Source of the DNA: Caldimonas tepidiphila
Lineage (GTDB): Bacteria > Pseudomonadota > Gammaproteobacteria > Burkholderiales > Burkholderiaceae_C
NCBI RefSeq assembly: GCF_003569765.1
Contig: NZ_QXMG01000011.1
Coordinates: 1-64,000 of the forward strand
Direction: 5' to 3'
DNA: 64,000 bases
Shown here: one piece after another, positions 18,231 to 29,710 of the stretch
How positions within the stretch are numbered: the first letter of the stretch is position 1
Layout: the number at the start of each line of letters is the position of its first letter
Position numbers and translations under genes: made by a program
The notes under the pieces: model-generated
Databases searched by the model: none
The model's input: only the letters and a program-made list of their open reading frames with translations
Told to the model about the DNA's origin: nothing

Positions 18231-18746
18231 ATGAACTTCCAGACTTCGTCGATGCCGGTCGCCCGCAGGGGCGCGATGCTTGTCTTGCCGTGGCTGCTGG
18301 CCGCGTGCGCGAGCTACGGGCCGCCGCGCCTGGCGCCCGGCACCCCGCCCGAGGCGGCGGTCGAGGCGCTCGGGGCGCCGACGGCCCGCTACCAGGCTCC
18401 CGATGGCGGCTCGCGCCTCGAATACGCGCACGGCCCCTTCGGCTCGCGCACCTGGATGCTGGACTACGACGCGCAGGGGCGCTTGACCGGCACCGAGCAG
18501 GTGCTGGCGCAGCCGCATTTCAGCCGGCTGCGTCCCGGCATGACGGAGCGCGAGGTGCTGTACGCGATCGGCCAGCCGTCCGAGCGCCAGCGCCTGCCGC
18601 TGCAGCAGCAGCGGCTCTGGTCCTATCGCTACGAGAACCCCTTGTGCCGCTGGTTCCAGGTCAGCCTCGACCGCGAGGGCCGCGTGGCCGACCTGGGGTA
18701 TGGTCCGGATCCGTTCTGCGACACCGACGACTCAAGCAAGCAATGA
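18231..18746 (+). CDS. Outer-membrane-type lipoprotein with two BamE/OmlA-like repeats
   Basis: A 171-residue lipoprotein. The signal peptide ends with the lipobox LLAAC, placing the lipidated cysteine at residue 26. Two copies of a SmpA/OmlA-like motif follow: GTPPEAAVEALGAPTARY near residue 37 and GMTEREVLYAIGQPSERQ near 102. In BamE-type proteins this motif forms part of the small alpha/beta fold. It is probably an envelope-assembly or stability protein; it is not BamE itself, which has a single motif. It overlaps the next gene by four bases (ATGA at 18743-18746). Confidence 0.78.
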   Translation: MNFQTSSMPVARRGAMLVLPWLLAACASYGPPRLAPGTPPEAAVEALGAPTARYQAPDGGSRLEYAHGPFGSRTWMLDYDAQGRLTGTEQVLAQPHFSRLRPGMTEREVLYAIGQPSERQRLPLQQQRLWSYRYENPLCRWFQVSLDREGRVADLGYGPDPFCDTDDSSKQ

Positions 18747-19090
18747 TCACCCTCTACGGCATTCCGAACTGCGACACGGTCAGGAAGGCGCGCCGCCGCC
18801 TCGACGAGCTCGGCGTGGCGCACGCCTTCCATGACTTCAGGAAGCAGGGGGTGCCCGAAGCCCGGCTCGACGGCTGGATGGCCACGGTCGGGTGGGAGAA
18901 GCTCGTCAACCGCCAGGGCACGACCTGGCGCAAGCTCGCGCCCGAGCAGCAGGCCGCGGTGGTCGACGAGGCGAGCGCGCGTCAGCTGATGCTGGCGCAG
19001 CCGAGCGTGATCAAGCGGCCGGTGGTGGAGACCGGGGACGGGCGCGTGCTGGTCGGCTACGACGACGCGGCCTACGCGTCGCTCGGCTGA
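18743..19090 (+). CDS. ArsC/Spx-family thioredoxin-fold protein (YffB type)
   Basis: A 115-residue protein of the arsenate reductase/Spx fold: ITLYGIPNCDTVRKARRRL holds the single N-terminal Cys10, followed by HDFRKQG and later LVNRQGTTWRKL and PSVIKRPVVE. This set of motifs matches YffB-like proteins, which lack demonstrated arsenate reductase activity in most cases, so I leave the substrate open. The start overlaps the lipoprotein stop, so the genes are coupled, though their functions are not obviously linked. Confidence 0.85.
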   Translation: MITLYGIPNCDTVRKARRRLDELGVAHAFHDFRKQGVPEARLDGWMATVGWEKLVNRQGTTWRKLAPEQQAAVVDEASARQLMLAQPSVIKRPVVETGDGRVLVGYDDAAYASLG

Positions 19091-19128
19091 CGCCGGCGCT
19101 CGCCCCACCCGCCGGCAGGGGCGGCAGG

Positions 19129-19165
19129 AAAAGGGCCGCCGCCCCCCGAGGGAAGCGGCGGCCCT
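19129..19165 (-). terminator. Intrinsic terminator of acnA
   Basis: An 11-bp perfect stem (19132-19142 with 19155-19165) and a 12-base loop. Read leftward it is followed by a short TTTT run at 19132-19129, 22 bases beyond the acnA stop. Confidence 0.7.
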
Positions 19166-19186
19166 GCCGTTCTCGCAACGCGCAGT

Positions 19187-21934
<2,748 letters not shown>

Positions 21935-22228
21935 GCAGCTTCTCCGGAACGGTGGTTGGGAGGGGAAAGGTGTGATTATTTTTGCAAGTGCAATGCCCGG
22001 GGGTTCTCGCTTTCTCGCACACCGCCTCGAAGGGGGGCGCGGCAGGCGGGAAGGCGCGCCGGCGCGCGTGCGGCCGCAAGGTCGCGGCGGGGAACAAGGA
22101 GGCGGAGGCGGGAGGGGCGCCCCTGTCCCGGCCGGGCCCGTCTCGCGGGTGCGGGACGGGCAGGGCGGGGGCCGCCGCGATGGGGACGCGGTCGGCCGTC
22201 GTTCGGCGGGAGGAGGCCCGCCGCGGTC

Positions 22229-22684
22229 TCAGTCGAGCAGGCCGGCGGCCTTGGCCTCGACGCGCTGCTGCGCGGCATGCACGCAGCCGTCGACCAGGCG
22301 CTTGCCGGCGCGCTGGTCCATCAGCATCGACTTGTTGGCGATCTGCAGGAACAGGCGGTCGCCGCGCACGTCCTCCAAGCGCAGCGAGCCGGTCGAGGTC
22401 AGCACCGGCCGCATCGTCATCTGCTGCTTCTGGAACTCGACGTCGATGTAGCCCGGATGACGGGGGCTCGGCCTGACCTCGACCGACTGGCCGAAATCGC
22501 AGCGGTAGGTGCCGATGTGGGCGTACTGGGCGGCCTGGAACTGCTCTGCGCTCGCGCTCGGCAATCCGCCCGACGCTGCCGCCTGCGCCTGTTTGGCTGG
22601 GGGTTGCGCCTGGACGGCAGGCGCGGCGGCGCCCAGCAGGGCGCTCGTGGCAAGGGCGACAGCGGGGAGGATCAAAGGCTTCAT
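22229..22684 (-). CDS. Secreted protein resembling MliC-type lysozyme inhibitors
   Basis: A 151-residue protein with a Sec signal peptide (about residues 1-26, ending AVQAQ) and an Ala/Gln-rich linker. The mature part has IGTYRCDFGQSVEV and, later, RLEDVRGDRLFLQIANKSM and LVDGC, so two cysteines could form a disulfide. The Y-x-C-D-x-G start recalls membrane/periplasmic C-type lysozyme inhibitors, but the match is by eye and weak. It probably acts in the periplasm. It lies alone between acnA and the CitE-like gene on the same strand. Confidence 0.65.
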   Translation of the reverse strand: MKPLILPAVALATSALLGAAAPAVQAQPPAKQAQAAASGGLPSASAEQFQAAQYAHIGTYRCDFGQSVEVRPSPRHPGYIDVEFQKQQMTMRPVLTSTGSLRLEDVRGDRLFLQIANKSMLMDQRAGKRLVDGCVHAAQQRVEAKAAGLLD

Positions 22685-22824
22685 CGCAGGCCTCCGGGAA
22701 GATGGGAGAGGAGGCCGCATTGTCATCCTACCAATTGCACGTGCGGGAAGACGCTGCGCGACTTTTGGCACACAGCGATGCACCACTGGAGGCAGGGGGG
22801 CTGCGGGCATCGGTTCGAGGGGGG

Positions 22825-23823
22825 TCAGGTGCGGAAAAACGACGTTTCCAGCTCCCCGGGCAGCGGCTGGCCGGTGCGGTGCGCGCGTTCGAGCAGTTGC
22901 CAGTAGTAGCGGTAGCTGGCCCGGTCGTGCAGCGTGTCGCGATGGCGGATCGGGCCCCAGCCGGCGGCCTGGGCCGCGGTGATGATCTCGGCCGCGGCCT
23001 CGATCTCGGCCGCTTCGGGGGCGAAGGCGGCGACGATGGTGCGGATCTGGTTCGGGTGGATGCTCCACATGCGCGTGTAGCCGAGCTCGCGCGCGGCCTT
23101 GCGCGCCGCCCAGGCGAGCGAGTCGAGGTCGGTGAACTCGGTGACGACGCAGTGCGAGGGCGTCTTGGCATGGGCGTGCGACGCCGCGGCGATCTCGAGC
23201 TTGGCGCGCAGCACGAGCGGGTGCTCGAACTGGCCGCGCACGCTCATTCCGGCGGCGGGGATCGCGCCGCGGTGCTCGGAGACGAAGTCCATCAGGCCGA
23301 AGGACAGCGACTCGATGCGCGGATGCGCCGCGATGCGGAACACCTCGCGCAGCGCGCCGTGCGTCTCGATCAGCGTGTGCACCGGGACCCGGCGCGCCAC
23401 GCCGATTTGTGCGGCGATCGCGTCGATGCGCTCGCAGGCGCGCTCGACGTCCTGCGCAGACTCGGGCTTGGGCAGCATCAGGTAGGCGAGCCGCTCGCCG
23501 CAGCCCGACAGCAGCGCATGCACTTCGGCCTCGAAGGCGGGGTGGCCGACCGGGTGCACCCGTGCGCCGACGCGGCCGTGCGCGTTGTCGGCGCCGTTGA
23601 CGAGCTCGGTGATCAGCGCGCAGTGCTCCATCTCGCCGCCGATCGGCGCGCCGTCCTCGAGGTCCAGCGTGATGTCGAACACGGGCCCGAGTTCGCGCTG
23701 CAGCGCGAGGCTCTTCCTCATGCGCACCTCCACGCCGGCGTAGTGGTCGCATACCGGAAGCGGGCTCGCGTGCTCGCCGGCGGAGAACAGGGCGTCGCGG
23801 GGATGGATCGGGGCAGGGCTCAT
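22825..23823 (-). CDS. HpcH/HpaI-fold CoA ester lyase (CitE/malyl-CoA lyase-like)
   Basis: A 332-residue TIM-barrel lyase of the CitE/malyl-CoA lyase family. Family landmarks are the metal-site region ITLDLEDGAP near residue 50, RVGARVHPVGHP with the conserved Arg, LPKPES near 115, HTLIETHGAL with the metal-binding Glu, and WSIHPNQI near the C-terminus. It probably cleaves or forms a (methyl)malyl-CoA or citramalyl-CoA-type ester; the exact substrate cannot be read from sequence. The gene follows mdh, but a strong hairpin lies between them, so it may have its own promoter. Confidence 0.82.
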   Translation of the reverse strand: MSPAPIHPRDALFSAGEHASPLPVCDHYAGVEVRMRKSLALQRELGPVFDITLDLEDGAPIGGEMEHCALITELVNGADNAHGRVGARVHPVGHPAFEAEVHALLSGCGERLAYLMLPKPESAQDVERACERIDAIAAQIGVARRVPVHTLIETHGALREVFRIAAHPRIESLSFGLMDFVSEHRGAIPAAGMSVRGQFEHPLVLRAKLEIAAASHAHAKTPSHCVVTEFTDLDSLAWAARKAARELGYTRMWSIHPNQIRTIVAAFAPEAAEIEAAAEIITAAQAAGWGPIRHRDTLHDRASYRYYWQLLERAHRTGQPLPGELETSFFRT

Positions 23824-23890
23824 CGTGTGTCGGGCGCCGCGGCGGCGCAAGGCCAGGGTGGGCGCCATTGTGCCGAAGGCGGGCCGCAAC

Positions 23891-23926
23891 GAAAGAAGCC
23901 GGCGGCCTCGAGGGGACGCCGGCTTC
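23891..23926 (-). terminator. Intrinsic terminator of mdh
   Basis: GAAGCCGGCG at 23895-23904 pairs fully with CGCCGGCTTC at 23917-23926. Read leftward the stem is followed by TTTCG. It lies 46 bases beyond the mdh stop and separates it from the CoA ester lyase gene. Confidence 0.65.
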
Positions 23927-23971
23927 GCTTGCCGTGCGGGGCGGCCCGCGCGGGGCCGTCCGGTCAGCAGA

Positions 23972-24958
23972 TTACAGCAGGTGCTTGACGCCGTCCTGCT
24001 CGCCCTGCAGCTCGGCCAGGGTCTTGTTGATGCATTCCTGCGAGAACTCGTCGATCGGCAGGCCCTCGACGATTCGGTACTCGCCGCCTTCGCAGGTGAC
24101 GGGGTAGCCGAACATGACTTCCTTGGGGATGCCGTATTCGCCGTTGGACGGGATGCCCATCGTGACCCACTTGCCGTTGGTGCCCAGGGCCCAGTCGCGC
24201 ATGTGGTCGATCGCGGCGTTGGCGGCCGAGGCGGCGGAGGACACGCCGCGGGCGGCGATGATCGCGGCGCCGCGCTTGCCGACGGTCGGCAGGAACGTTT
24301 CACGGTTCCACTGCTCGTCGTTGATCATGTCCTTGACCGACTGGCCGTCGATGGTCGCGAAGCGGTAGTCGGCGTACATCGTCGGCGAGTGGTTGCCCCA
24401 CACGGCCAGCTTCTCGATCGAGGCGACCGGCTTGCCGGTCTTGGCGGCGATCTGGCTGGCGGCGCGGTTGTGGTCCAGGCGCAGCATGGCGGTGAAGTTC
24501 TTGGCCGGCAGGCTCGGCGCCGACTTCATCGCGATGTAGGCGTTGGTGTTGGCCGGGTTGCCGACCACCAGCACCTTGACGTTGCGCGAGGCGACGGCGT
24601 CGAGCGCCTTGCCCTGGGCGGTGAAGATCTGGGCGTTGGCGGCCAGCAGGTCGGCACGCTCCATGCCGGGGCCGCGCGGACGCGCGCCGACCAGCAGCGC
24701 GTAGTCGGTGTCCTTGAAGGCCTGCATCGGGTCGCTGTGCGCCTCGATGCCGGCCAGCAGCGGGAATGCGCAGTCCTCGAGCTCCATGATCACGCCCTTG
24801 AGCGCGTTCTGGGCCTTTTCGTCGGGGATCTCCAGCAGCTGGAGGATGACGGGCTGGTCCTTGCCCAGCATTTCGCCGGAAGCGATGCGGAACAGCAGGG
24901 CATAGCCGATCTGGCCGGCAGCGCCGGTGACGGCCACGCGAACGGGCGTCTTGCTCAT
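23972..24958 (-). CDS. mdh: Malate dehydrogenase
   Basis: A 328-residue NAD-dependent malate dehydrogenase that makes oxaloacetate in the TCA cycle. The nucleotide-binding start [15 protein letters not shown] is clear. [16 protein letters not shown] is the substrate-loop region, with the Arg pair typical of malate specificity, [11 protein letters not shown] follows, and the catalytic His lies in [12 protein letters not shown]. The length is normal for the cytosolic-type enzyme found in Burkholderiales. It diverges from the GntR gene, and the 200-base gap contains an 18-bp palindrome likely to control both. Confidence 0.96.
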   Translation of the reverse strand: MSKTPVRVAVTGAAGQIGYALLFRIASGEMLGKDQPVILQLLEIPDEKAQNALKGVIMELEDCAFPLLAGIEAHSDPMQAFKDTDYALLVGARPRGPGMERADLLAANAQIFTAQGKALDAVASRNVKVLVVGNPANTNAYIAMKSAPSLPAKNFTAMLRLDHNRAASQIAAKTGKPVASIEKLAVWGNHSPTMYADYRFATIDGQSVKDMINDEQWNRETFLPTVGKRGAAIIAARGVSSAASAANAAIDHMRDWALGTNGKWVTMGIPSNGEYGIPKEVMFGYPVTCEGGEYRIVEGLPIDEFSQECINKTLAELQGEQDGVKHLL

Positions 24959-25087
24959 GGTGTGTCTCCGAGAGGGTCGAGGAAAGCGGGATTGTCGTCG
25001 TGCAGCTTGCAGGGCTCTTGCAAGGGCACGTGAGCGCGGTGGATTCTAGGCCAGCCGCCGCCCGGACCGAAATGTGTGAATCATCTT

Positions 25088-25105
25088 ATGTCTTATATAA
25101 GACAT
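25088..25105. promoter_or_regulatory. Perfect 18-bp palindrome, probable GntR operator
   Basis: ATGTCTTATATAAGACAT is identical to its reverse complement. It is AT-rich in a GC-rich genome and sits in the gap between divergent mdh and the GntR gene. Dimeric GntR/HutC regulators bind such sites, and the divergently placed regulator is the obvious candidate (inference). Confidence 0.72.
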
Positions 25106-25158
25106 CTTTCATCAGTGTCTGGACTTGAGGGCGCGCTTGTGTTGCAATTCGCGACATC

Positions 25159-25935
25159 ATGGCCACGCCGCCCTCCTCATTGCCGAACGACATGCCTGCC
25201 GCGGGAGCGGAGGCGGGCGGGCCGGCGTTCAGTCCGCTCTACCAGCAGATCAAGGTGCTGATCACGCGCAGCCTGCAGGCGGGCGAGTGGCGCCCGGGCG
25301 AGGCGATCCCGAGCGAGGTGGACCTCGCGGCGCGCTTCCGCGTCAGTCAGGGCACGGTGCGCAAGGCGATCGACGAGCTCGCCGCGGAGAACCTGCTGGT
25401 GCGCCGCCAGGGCAAGGGCACCTTCGTCGCGACGCACTCCGAGGAGAAGATCCAGTACCGCTTCCTGCGGCTGATGCCCGACGACGGCGAGCTCGTGAGC
25501 GCGCAGCGCCGCTTCATCGACTGCCGGCGCCTGCGTGCGCCCGCCGAGGTGGCGCGCGCGCTGCAGATCCGCGCCGGCGACACGGTGGTGCAGGTGCGGC
25601 GGGTGCTGTCCTTCCACGAGCGCCCGGTCATCCTCGACGACATCTGGCTGCCGGGCCAGGAGTTCAAGGGGCTGACCGCGGAGCGGCTGAGCGACTACCG
25701 CGGCCCGATGTACGCGCTGTTCGAGGCCGAGTTTGGCGTGCGGATGATCCGTGCCGAGGAGAAGCTGCGTGCGGTCGCCGCCGAGGAGGGCAGCGCCGAG
25801 CTGCTCGCCGTGGCGCCGGGCCACCCGCTGCTCAGCGTCGAGCGCCTTTCGCTGACCTACGGCGACAAGCCGGTGGAGTTCCGCCGCGGCCTCTACAACA
25901 CGGCCGCCCATTACTACCGCAACGAGCTGAGCTGA
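25159..25935 (+). CDS. GntR/HutC-family transcriptional regulator of TCA genes
   Basis: A 258-residue regulator. A winged helix-turn-helix covers about residues 25-95 (PLYQQIKVLITRSL, then IPSEVDLAARFRVSQGTVRK and RRQGKGTFVA). A UTRA ligand-binding domain follows (about 105-255, with RRLRAPAEVARALQ and SVERLSLTYGDKPVEF), which places it in the HutC branch. It stands between divergent mdh and the sdhCDAB-sdhE-gltA genes on its own strand. That setting suggests control of the TCA cycle by a small effector, not identified. ATG 25159 is used; the 18-bp palindrome lies 54 bases upstream. Confidence 0.88.
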   Translation: MATPPSSLPNDMPAAGAEAGGPAFSPLYQQIKVLITRSLQAGEWRPGEAIPSEVDLAARFRVSQGTVRKAIDELAAENLLVRRQGKGTFVATHSEEKIQYRFLRLMPDDGELVSAQRRFIDCRRLRAPAEVARALQIRAGDTVVQVRRVLSFHERPVILDDIWLPGQEFKGLTAERLSDYRGPMYALFEAEFGVRMIRAEEKLRAVAAEEGSAELLAVAPGHPLLSVERLSLTYGDKPVEFRRGLYNTAAHYYRNELS

Positions 25936-25936
25936 A

Positions 25937-25958
25937 GCTGTCCGCTGCGGCGGACAGC
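25937..25958 (+). terminator. Hairpin after the GntR gene
   Basis: GCTGTCCGC-TGCG-GCGGACAGC is a perfect 9-bp stem directly after the stop codon. It lacks a T run, so it may stop transcription only partly and let some reading continue into sdhC. The AT-rich stretch at 25979-26000, further on, could hold the sdh promoter. Confidence 0.5.
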
Positions 25959-26029
25959 CAGGGTCGGCAGTGCGTGCTATTGCGTTGCAATAAAATAGTC
26001 AGGTTTCACTGTCGTTACAAAGGTCGGGT

Positions 26030-26461
26030 ATGCCAGAGATCGCAAAGCAAAGACCAGTCTTCCGCAACATCAACGCGCTGAAGGACCTGCCGTCGTACCG
26101 GCTGCCGCCGGCGGGCATCGTCTCCATCCTGCACCGCATCAGCGGCGTGGTGATGTTCCTGCTCATGCCGTTCATCATCTGGATGTTCGACAAGAGCGTG
26201 TCGTCGGAGATGTCCTTCGATGATTTCACGAGTGCGTTCAGCGCGGGCCTAGGGTTTGTGCCGGGCGCCCTCATCAAGCTGGTGGTGCTGGCGCTGATCT
26301 GGGCCTACCTGCACCACTTCATCGCCGGCCTGCGCCACCTGTGGATGGACGTGTCGCACTCCGTGTCGAAGCAGCAGGGCCGGACCTCCGCGCTCGCGAC
26401 GCTGGCGCTCAGCATCGGCCTGACGGTGGTGCTCGGCGCGAAGCTGTTCGGTCTTTACTAA
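26030..26461 (+). CDS. sdhC: Succinate dehydrogenase cytochrome b556 subunit
   Basis: A 143-residue membrane anchor of complex II. The N-terminal SILHRISGVVMFLL motif and the HHFIAGLRHLWMD motif, which holds the heme b His, are diagnostic. Three helices fit about residues 32-52, 75-100 and 120-142. With SdhD it forms the quinone site and anchors SdhAB in the inner membrane. First gene of sdhCDAB-sdhE-gltA; sdhD begins 21 bases downstream. Confidence 0.95.
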   Translation: MPEIAKQRPVFRNINALKDLPSYRLPPAGIVSILHRISGVVMFLLMPFIIWMFDKSVSSEMSFDDFTSAFSAGLGFVPGALIKLVVLALIWAYLHHFIAGLRHLWMDVSHSVSKQQGRTSALATLALSIGLTVVLGAKLFGLY

Positions 26462-26482
26462 AAATTACAAGCGAGTTCCACG

Positions 26483-26845
26483 ATGAGCAAGAACTACGGT
26501 TCCAAGCGCCTGGTGGTGGGCGCGCACTACGGTCTGCGCGACTGGCTGGCCCAGCGCGTCACGGCCGGCCTGATGGCGCTGTTCACGGTGCTGCTGCTGG
26601 CGCAGGTGCTGATGCCCGGCGAGCTGGGCTACGACCGCTGGGCGGGCATCTTCTCGCAGCAGTGGATGAAGGTGCTGACCTTCGTGACGATCGTCGCGCT
26701 GCTCTACCACGTGTGGGTCGGCATGCGTGACGTCTGGATGGATTATGTGCAGCCGGTGGGCGTGAAGCTGCTGCTGCAGGTGTTCACGATCGTGTGGCTG
26801 GTCGGCTGTGCCGGCTGGGCGGTCCAAGTGCTCTGGAGGCTGTAA
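26483..26845 (+). CDS. sdhD: Succinate dehydrogenase membrane anchor subunit
   Basis: A 120-residue hydrophobic protein with three predicted helices (about 28-48, 58-84 and 92-118). It contains the SdhD pattern: LVVGAHYGLRDWLAQR near the start, and LLYHVWVGMRDVWMDYV with the heme-region His and the Asp/Tyr of the quinone site. It is the second anchor of complex II. The stop codon TAA shares one base with the sdhA ATG (TAATG at 26843-26847), giving tight coupling. Confidence 0.95.
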   Translation: MSKNYGSKRLVVGAHYGLRDWLAQRVTAGLMALFTVLLLAQVLMPGELGYDRWAGIFSQQWMKVLTFVTIVALLYHVWVGMRDVWMDYVQPVGVKLLLQVFTIVWLVGCAGWAVQVLWRL

Positions 26846-28653
26846 TGGTGGTCGGTACTTCTCTTCCCCGGCGCAAGTTTGACGTCGTCATCGTCGGTGC
26901 CGGCGGCTCCGGCATGCGCGCCTCGCTGCAACTGGCCCGCGCCGGCCTGAACGTCGCGGTGCTGACCAAGGTCTTCCCGACCCGCTCGCACACCGTGGCG
27001 GCCCAGGGCGGCATCGGCGCCTCGCTCGGCAACATGTCCGAGGACAACTGGCACTACCACTTCTACGACACCGTCAAGGGTTCCGACTGGCTCGGCGACC
27101 AGGACGCGATCGAGTTCATGTGCCGCGAGGCGCCGAAGGTCGTTTACGAGCTCGAGCACTTCGGCATGCCCTTCGACCGCAACCCGGACGGCACGATCTA
27201 CCAGCGCCCCTTCGGCGGCCACACCGCGAACTACGGCGAAAAGCCCGTGCAGCGCGCCTGCGCCGCCGCCGACCGCACCGGCCACGCGATGCTGCACACG
27301 CTGTATCAGCAGAACGTCAAGGCGCGCACGCAGTTCTTCGTCGAGTGGATGGCGCTCGACCTGATCCGCGACGCCGACGGCGACGTGCTGGGCGTGACCG
27401 CGCTCGAGATGGAGACCGGCGAGGTCCACATCCTCGAGGCCAAGTGCACGCTGTTCGCGACCGGTGGTGCCGGCCGCATCTACGCCGCCTCGACCAACGC
27501 CTTCATCAACACCGGCGACGGCCTCGGCATGGCGGCGCGCGCCAACATCCCGCTGCAGGACATGGAGTTCTGGCAGTTCCACCCCACGGGCGTTGCCGGT
27601 GCGGGCGTGCTGCTGACCGAGGGCTGCCGCGGCGAGGGCGCGATCCTGCGCAACATCAACGGCGAGCGCTTCATGGAGCGCTACGCCCCGACCCTGAAGG
27701 ATCTGGCGCCGCGCGACTTCGTCTCGCGCTGCATGGACCAGGAGATCAAGGAAGGTCGCGGCTGCGGTCCGAACAAGGACTACGTGGTGCTCGACATGAC
27801 GCACCTCGGTGCCGAGACCATCATGAAGCGCCTGCCCTCGGTGTTCGAGATCGGCCACAACTTCGCCAACGTCGACATCACGAAGGAGCCGATCCCCGTG
27901 GTGCCGACCATCCACTACCAGATGGGCGGCATCCCGACCAACATCAACGGCCAGGTGGTGGTGCCGAAGAACGGCATCCACAACAGCGTCATCAACGGCC
28001 TGTACGCGGTGGGCGAGTGCTCCTGCGTCAGCGTGCACGGCGCCAACCGCCTCGGCACCAACTCGCTGCTCGACCTGCTGGTGTTCGGCCGCGCCGCGGG
28101 CAACCACATCGTCGACGCGATCAAGGCCGAGCCGAAGTCGCACAAGCCGCTGCCCAAGGACGCCGCCGACTTCTCGCTGGCGCGCCTGGCCCGCCTGGAC
28201 GGCAACAGCTCCGGCGAGTACTCGCAGGACATCGCCAACGACATCCGCAAGACCATGCAGGCCCACGCGGGTGTGTTCCGCACCCAGAAGGTGATGGACG
28301 AGGGCGTGGTTAAGATCAACGCCATCCGCGAGCGCGTGGGCAACATCGCGCTCAAGGACAAGTCCAAGGTCTTCAACACCGCCCGCATCGAGGCGCTGGA
28401 AGTCGACAACCTGATGGAAGCCGCGCAGGCGACGATGACCTCGGCCGCCGCGCGCAAGGAATGCCGTGGCGCGCACACCGTCAAGGACTACGAGCGCGGC
28501 GCCGACGACAAGGAATTCCCGCTCGGCCGCAACGACAAGGAATGGATGAAGCACACCCTCTGGGACAGTGCCACCAACTCCCTGTCGTACAAGCCGGTGA
28601 ACCTGAAGCCGCTGACGGTCGAATCCGTGCCGCCCAAGGTTCGTACCTTCTAA
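26845..28653 (+). CDS. sdhA: Succinate dehydrogenase flavoprotein subunit
   Basis: A 602-residue FAD subunit that oxidises succinate to fumarate. The FAD-binding start VVIVGAGGSGMRASLQLA is near residue 14, and the His that holds FAD covalently lies in TRSHTVAAQGG. Substrate-site motifs are EFWQFHPTG, GERFMERYAP and IHYQMGGIPTN. The C-terminal AHTVKDYERGADD region is normal. ATG 26845 is chosen because it overlaps the sdhD stop. Third gene of the sdh operon. Confidence 0.97.
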   Translation: MVVGTSLPRRKFDVVIVGAGGSGMRASLQLARAGLNVAVLTKVFPTRSHTVAAQGGIGASLGNMSEDNWHYHFYDTVKGSDWLGDQDAIEFMCREAPKVVYELEHFGMPFDRNPDGTIYQRPFGGHTANYGEKPVQRACAAADRTGHAMLHTLYQQNVKARTQFFVEWMALDLIRDADGDVLGVTALEMETGEVHILEAKCTLFATGGAGRIYAASTNAFINTGDGLGMAARANIPLQDMEFWQFHPTGVAGAGVLLTEGCRGEGAILRNINGERFMERYAPTLKDLAPRDFVSRCMDQEIKEGRGCGPNKDYVVLDMTHLGAETIMKRLPSVFEIGHNFANVDITKEPIPVVPTIHYQMGGIPTNINGQVVVPKNGIHNSVINGLYAVGECSCVSVHGANRLGTNSLLDLLVFGRAAGNHIVDAIKAEPKSHKPLPKDAADFSLARLARLDGNSSGEYSQDIANDIRKTMQAHAGVFRTQKVMDEGVVKINAIRERVGNIALKDKSKVFNTARIEALEVDNLMEAAQATMTSAAARKECRGAHTVKDYERGADDKEFPLGRNDKEWMKHTLWDSATNSLSYKPVNLKPLTVESVPPKVRTF

Positions 28654-28674
28654 GAGCGCCCCGAGGAGAAACAC

Positions 28675-29382
28675 ATGGCTCAGAAGCGCACTTTCCAGAT
28701 CTACCGCTACGACCCCGACAAGGACGCGCGGCCCTACATGCAGACGATCGAGGTCGAGCTCGACGGCAACGAGCGCATGCTGCTCGACGCGCTGGTCAAG
28801 CTCAAGGCCGTCGACCCGACGCTGTCCTTCCGCCGCTCCTGCCGCGAAGGCGTGTGCGGCTCGGACGCGATGAACATCAACGGCAAGAACGGCCTCGCGT
28901 GCCTGACCAACATGCGCGAGCTGCCGGGCGTCGTCGTGCTCAAGCCGCTGCCGGGCCTGCCCGTGATCCGCGACCTGATCGTGGACATGACGCAGTTCTT
29001 CAAGCAGTACCACTCGATCAAGCCCTACCTCGTCAACGACACGCCGCTGCCCGACAAGGAGCGGCTGCAGACGCCCGAGGAGCGCGACGAGCTCAACGGC
29101 CTGTACGAGTGCATCCTGTGCGCGAGCTGCTCGACGAGCTGCCCGAGCTTCTGGTGGAACCCGGACAAGTTCGTCGGCCCGGCCGGCCTGCTGCAGGCCT
29201 ACCGCTTCATCGCCGACAGCCGCGACCAGGGCACCGCAGAGCGGCTGGACAACCTGGAAGACCCGTACCGCCTGTTCCGCTGCCACACGATCATGAACTG
29301 CGTGGACGTCTGCCCCAAGGGGCTGAACCCCACGAAGGCGATCGGCAAGATCAAGGAACTGATGGTCCGCCGCGCGGTGTGA
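28675..29382 (+). CDS. sdhB: Succinate dehydrogenase iron-sulfur subunit
   Basis: A 235-residue electron-transfer subunit. The [2Fe-2S] cluster ligands lie in SCREGVCGSDAM and LACLTNM. The [4Fe-4S] and [3Fe-4S] ligands lie in CILCASCSTSCPSFWWNP and CHTIMNCVDVCPKGLNP. It passes electrons from SdhA to the membrane quinone. A GAGGAG ribosome binding site precedes the ATG, 21 bases after sdhA. Confidence 0.97.
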   Translation: MAQKRTFQIYRYDPDKDARPYMQTIEVELDGNERMLLDALVKLKAVDPTLSFRRSCREGVCGSDAMNINGKNGLACLTNMRELPGVVVLKPLPGLPVIRDLIVDMTQFFKQYHSIKPYLVNDTPLPDKERLQTPEERDELNGLYECILCASCSTSCPSFWWNPDKFVGPAGLLQAYRFIADSRDQGTAERLDNLEDPYRLFRCHTIMNCVDVCPKGLNPTKAIGKIKELMVRRAV

Positions 29383-29414
29383 CCGTCCCCACCGTTCAGC
29401 CCGCTGCAAGGCCG

Positions 29415-29684
29415 ATGATGGACACTCTCCTGGATGAGCGCGCACTGAGCAAGCTGCGCTGGCGCTGCCGGCGCGGCCTGCTCGAGAACGACCTGTTCAT
29501 CGAGCGTTTCTTCGCCCGGCACGAAGGCAGGCTGACGGTGCGCCTGGCCGAAGGACTGCAGGCTCTGATGGACCTGTCGGACAACGACCTGCTCGACCTG
29601 CTGCTGGCGCGCAAGGAGCCCGAGGGCGATCTCGATCGCCCCGATGTACGTGAAGTGCTCGCACTGATGCGCCAGCCGGCGTAA
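29415..29684 (+). CDS. sdhE: SdhE (CptB/DUF339) flavinylation factor
   Basis: An 89-residue helical protein with the conserved motif RRGLLENDL (the RGxxE motif needed for covalent FAD attachment to SdhA) near residue 19. It matches the SdhE/YgfY family, which promotes flavinylation of SdhA in the cytoplasm. Two adjacent ATGs (29415 and 29418) are possible. Its place between sdhB and gltA matches the Burkholderiales order. Confidence 0.92.
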   Translation: MMDTLLDERALSKLRWRCRRGLLENDLFIERFFARHEGRLTVRLAEGLQALMDLSDNDLLDLLLARKEPEGDLDRPDVREVLALMRQPA

Positions 29685-29710
29685 AGATTTTCGAGAAACG
29701 AGGAAATGCC

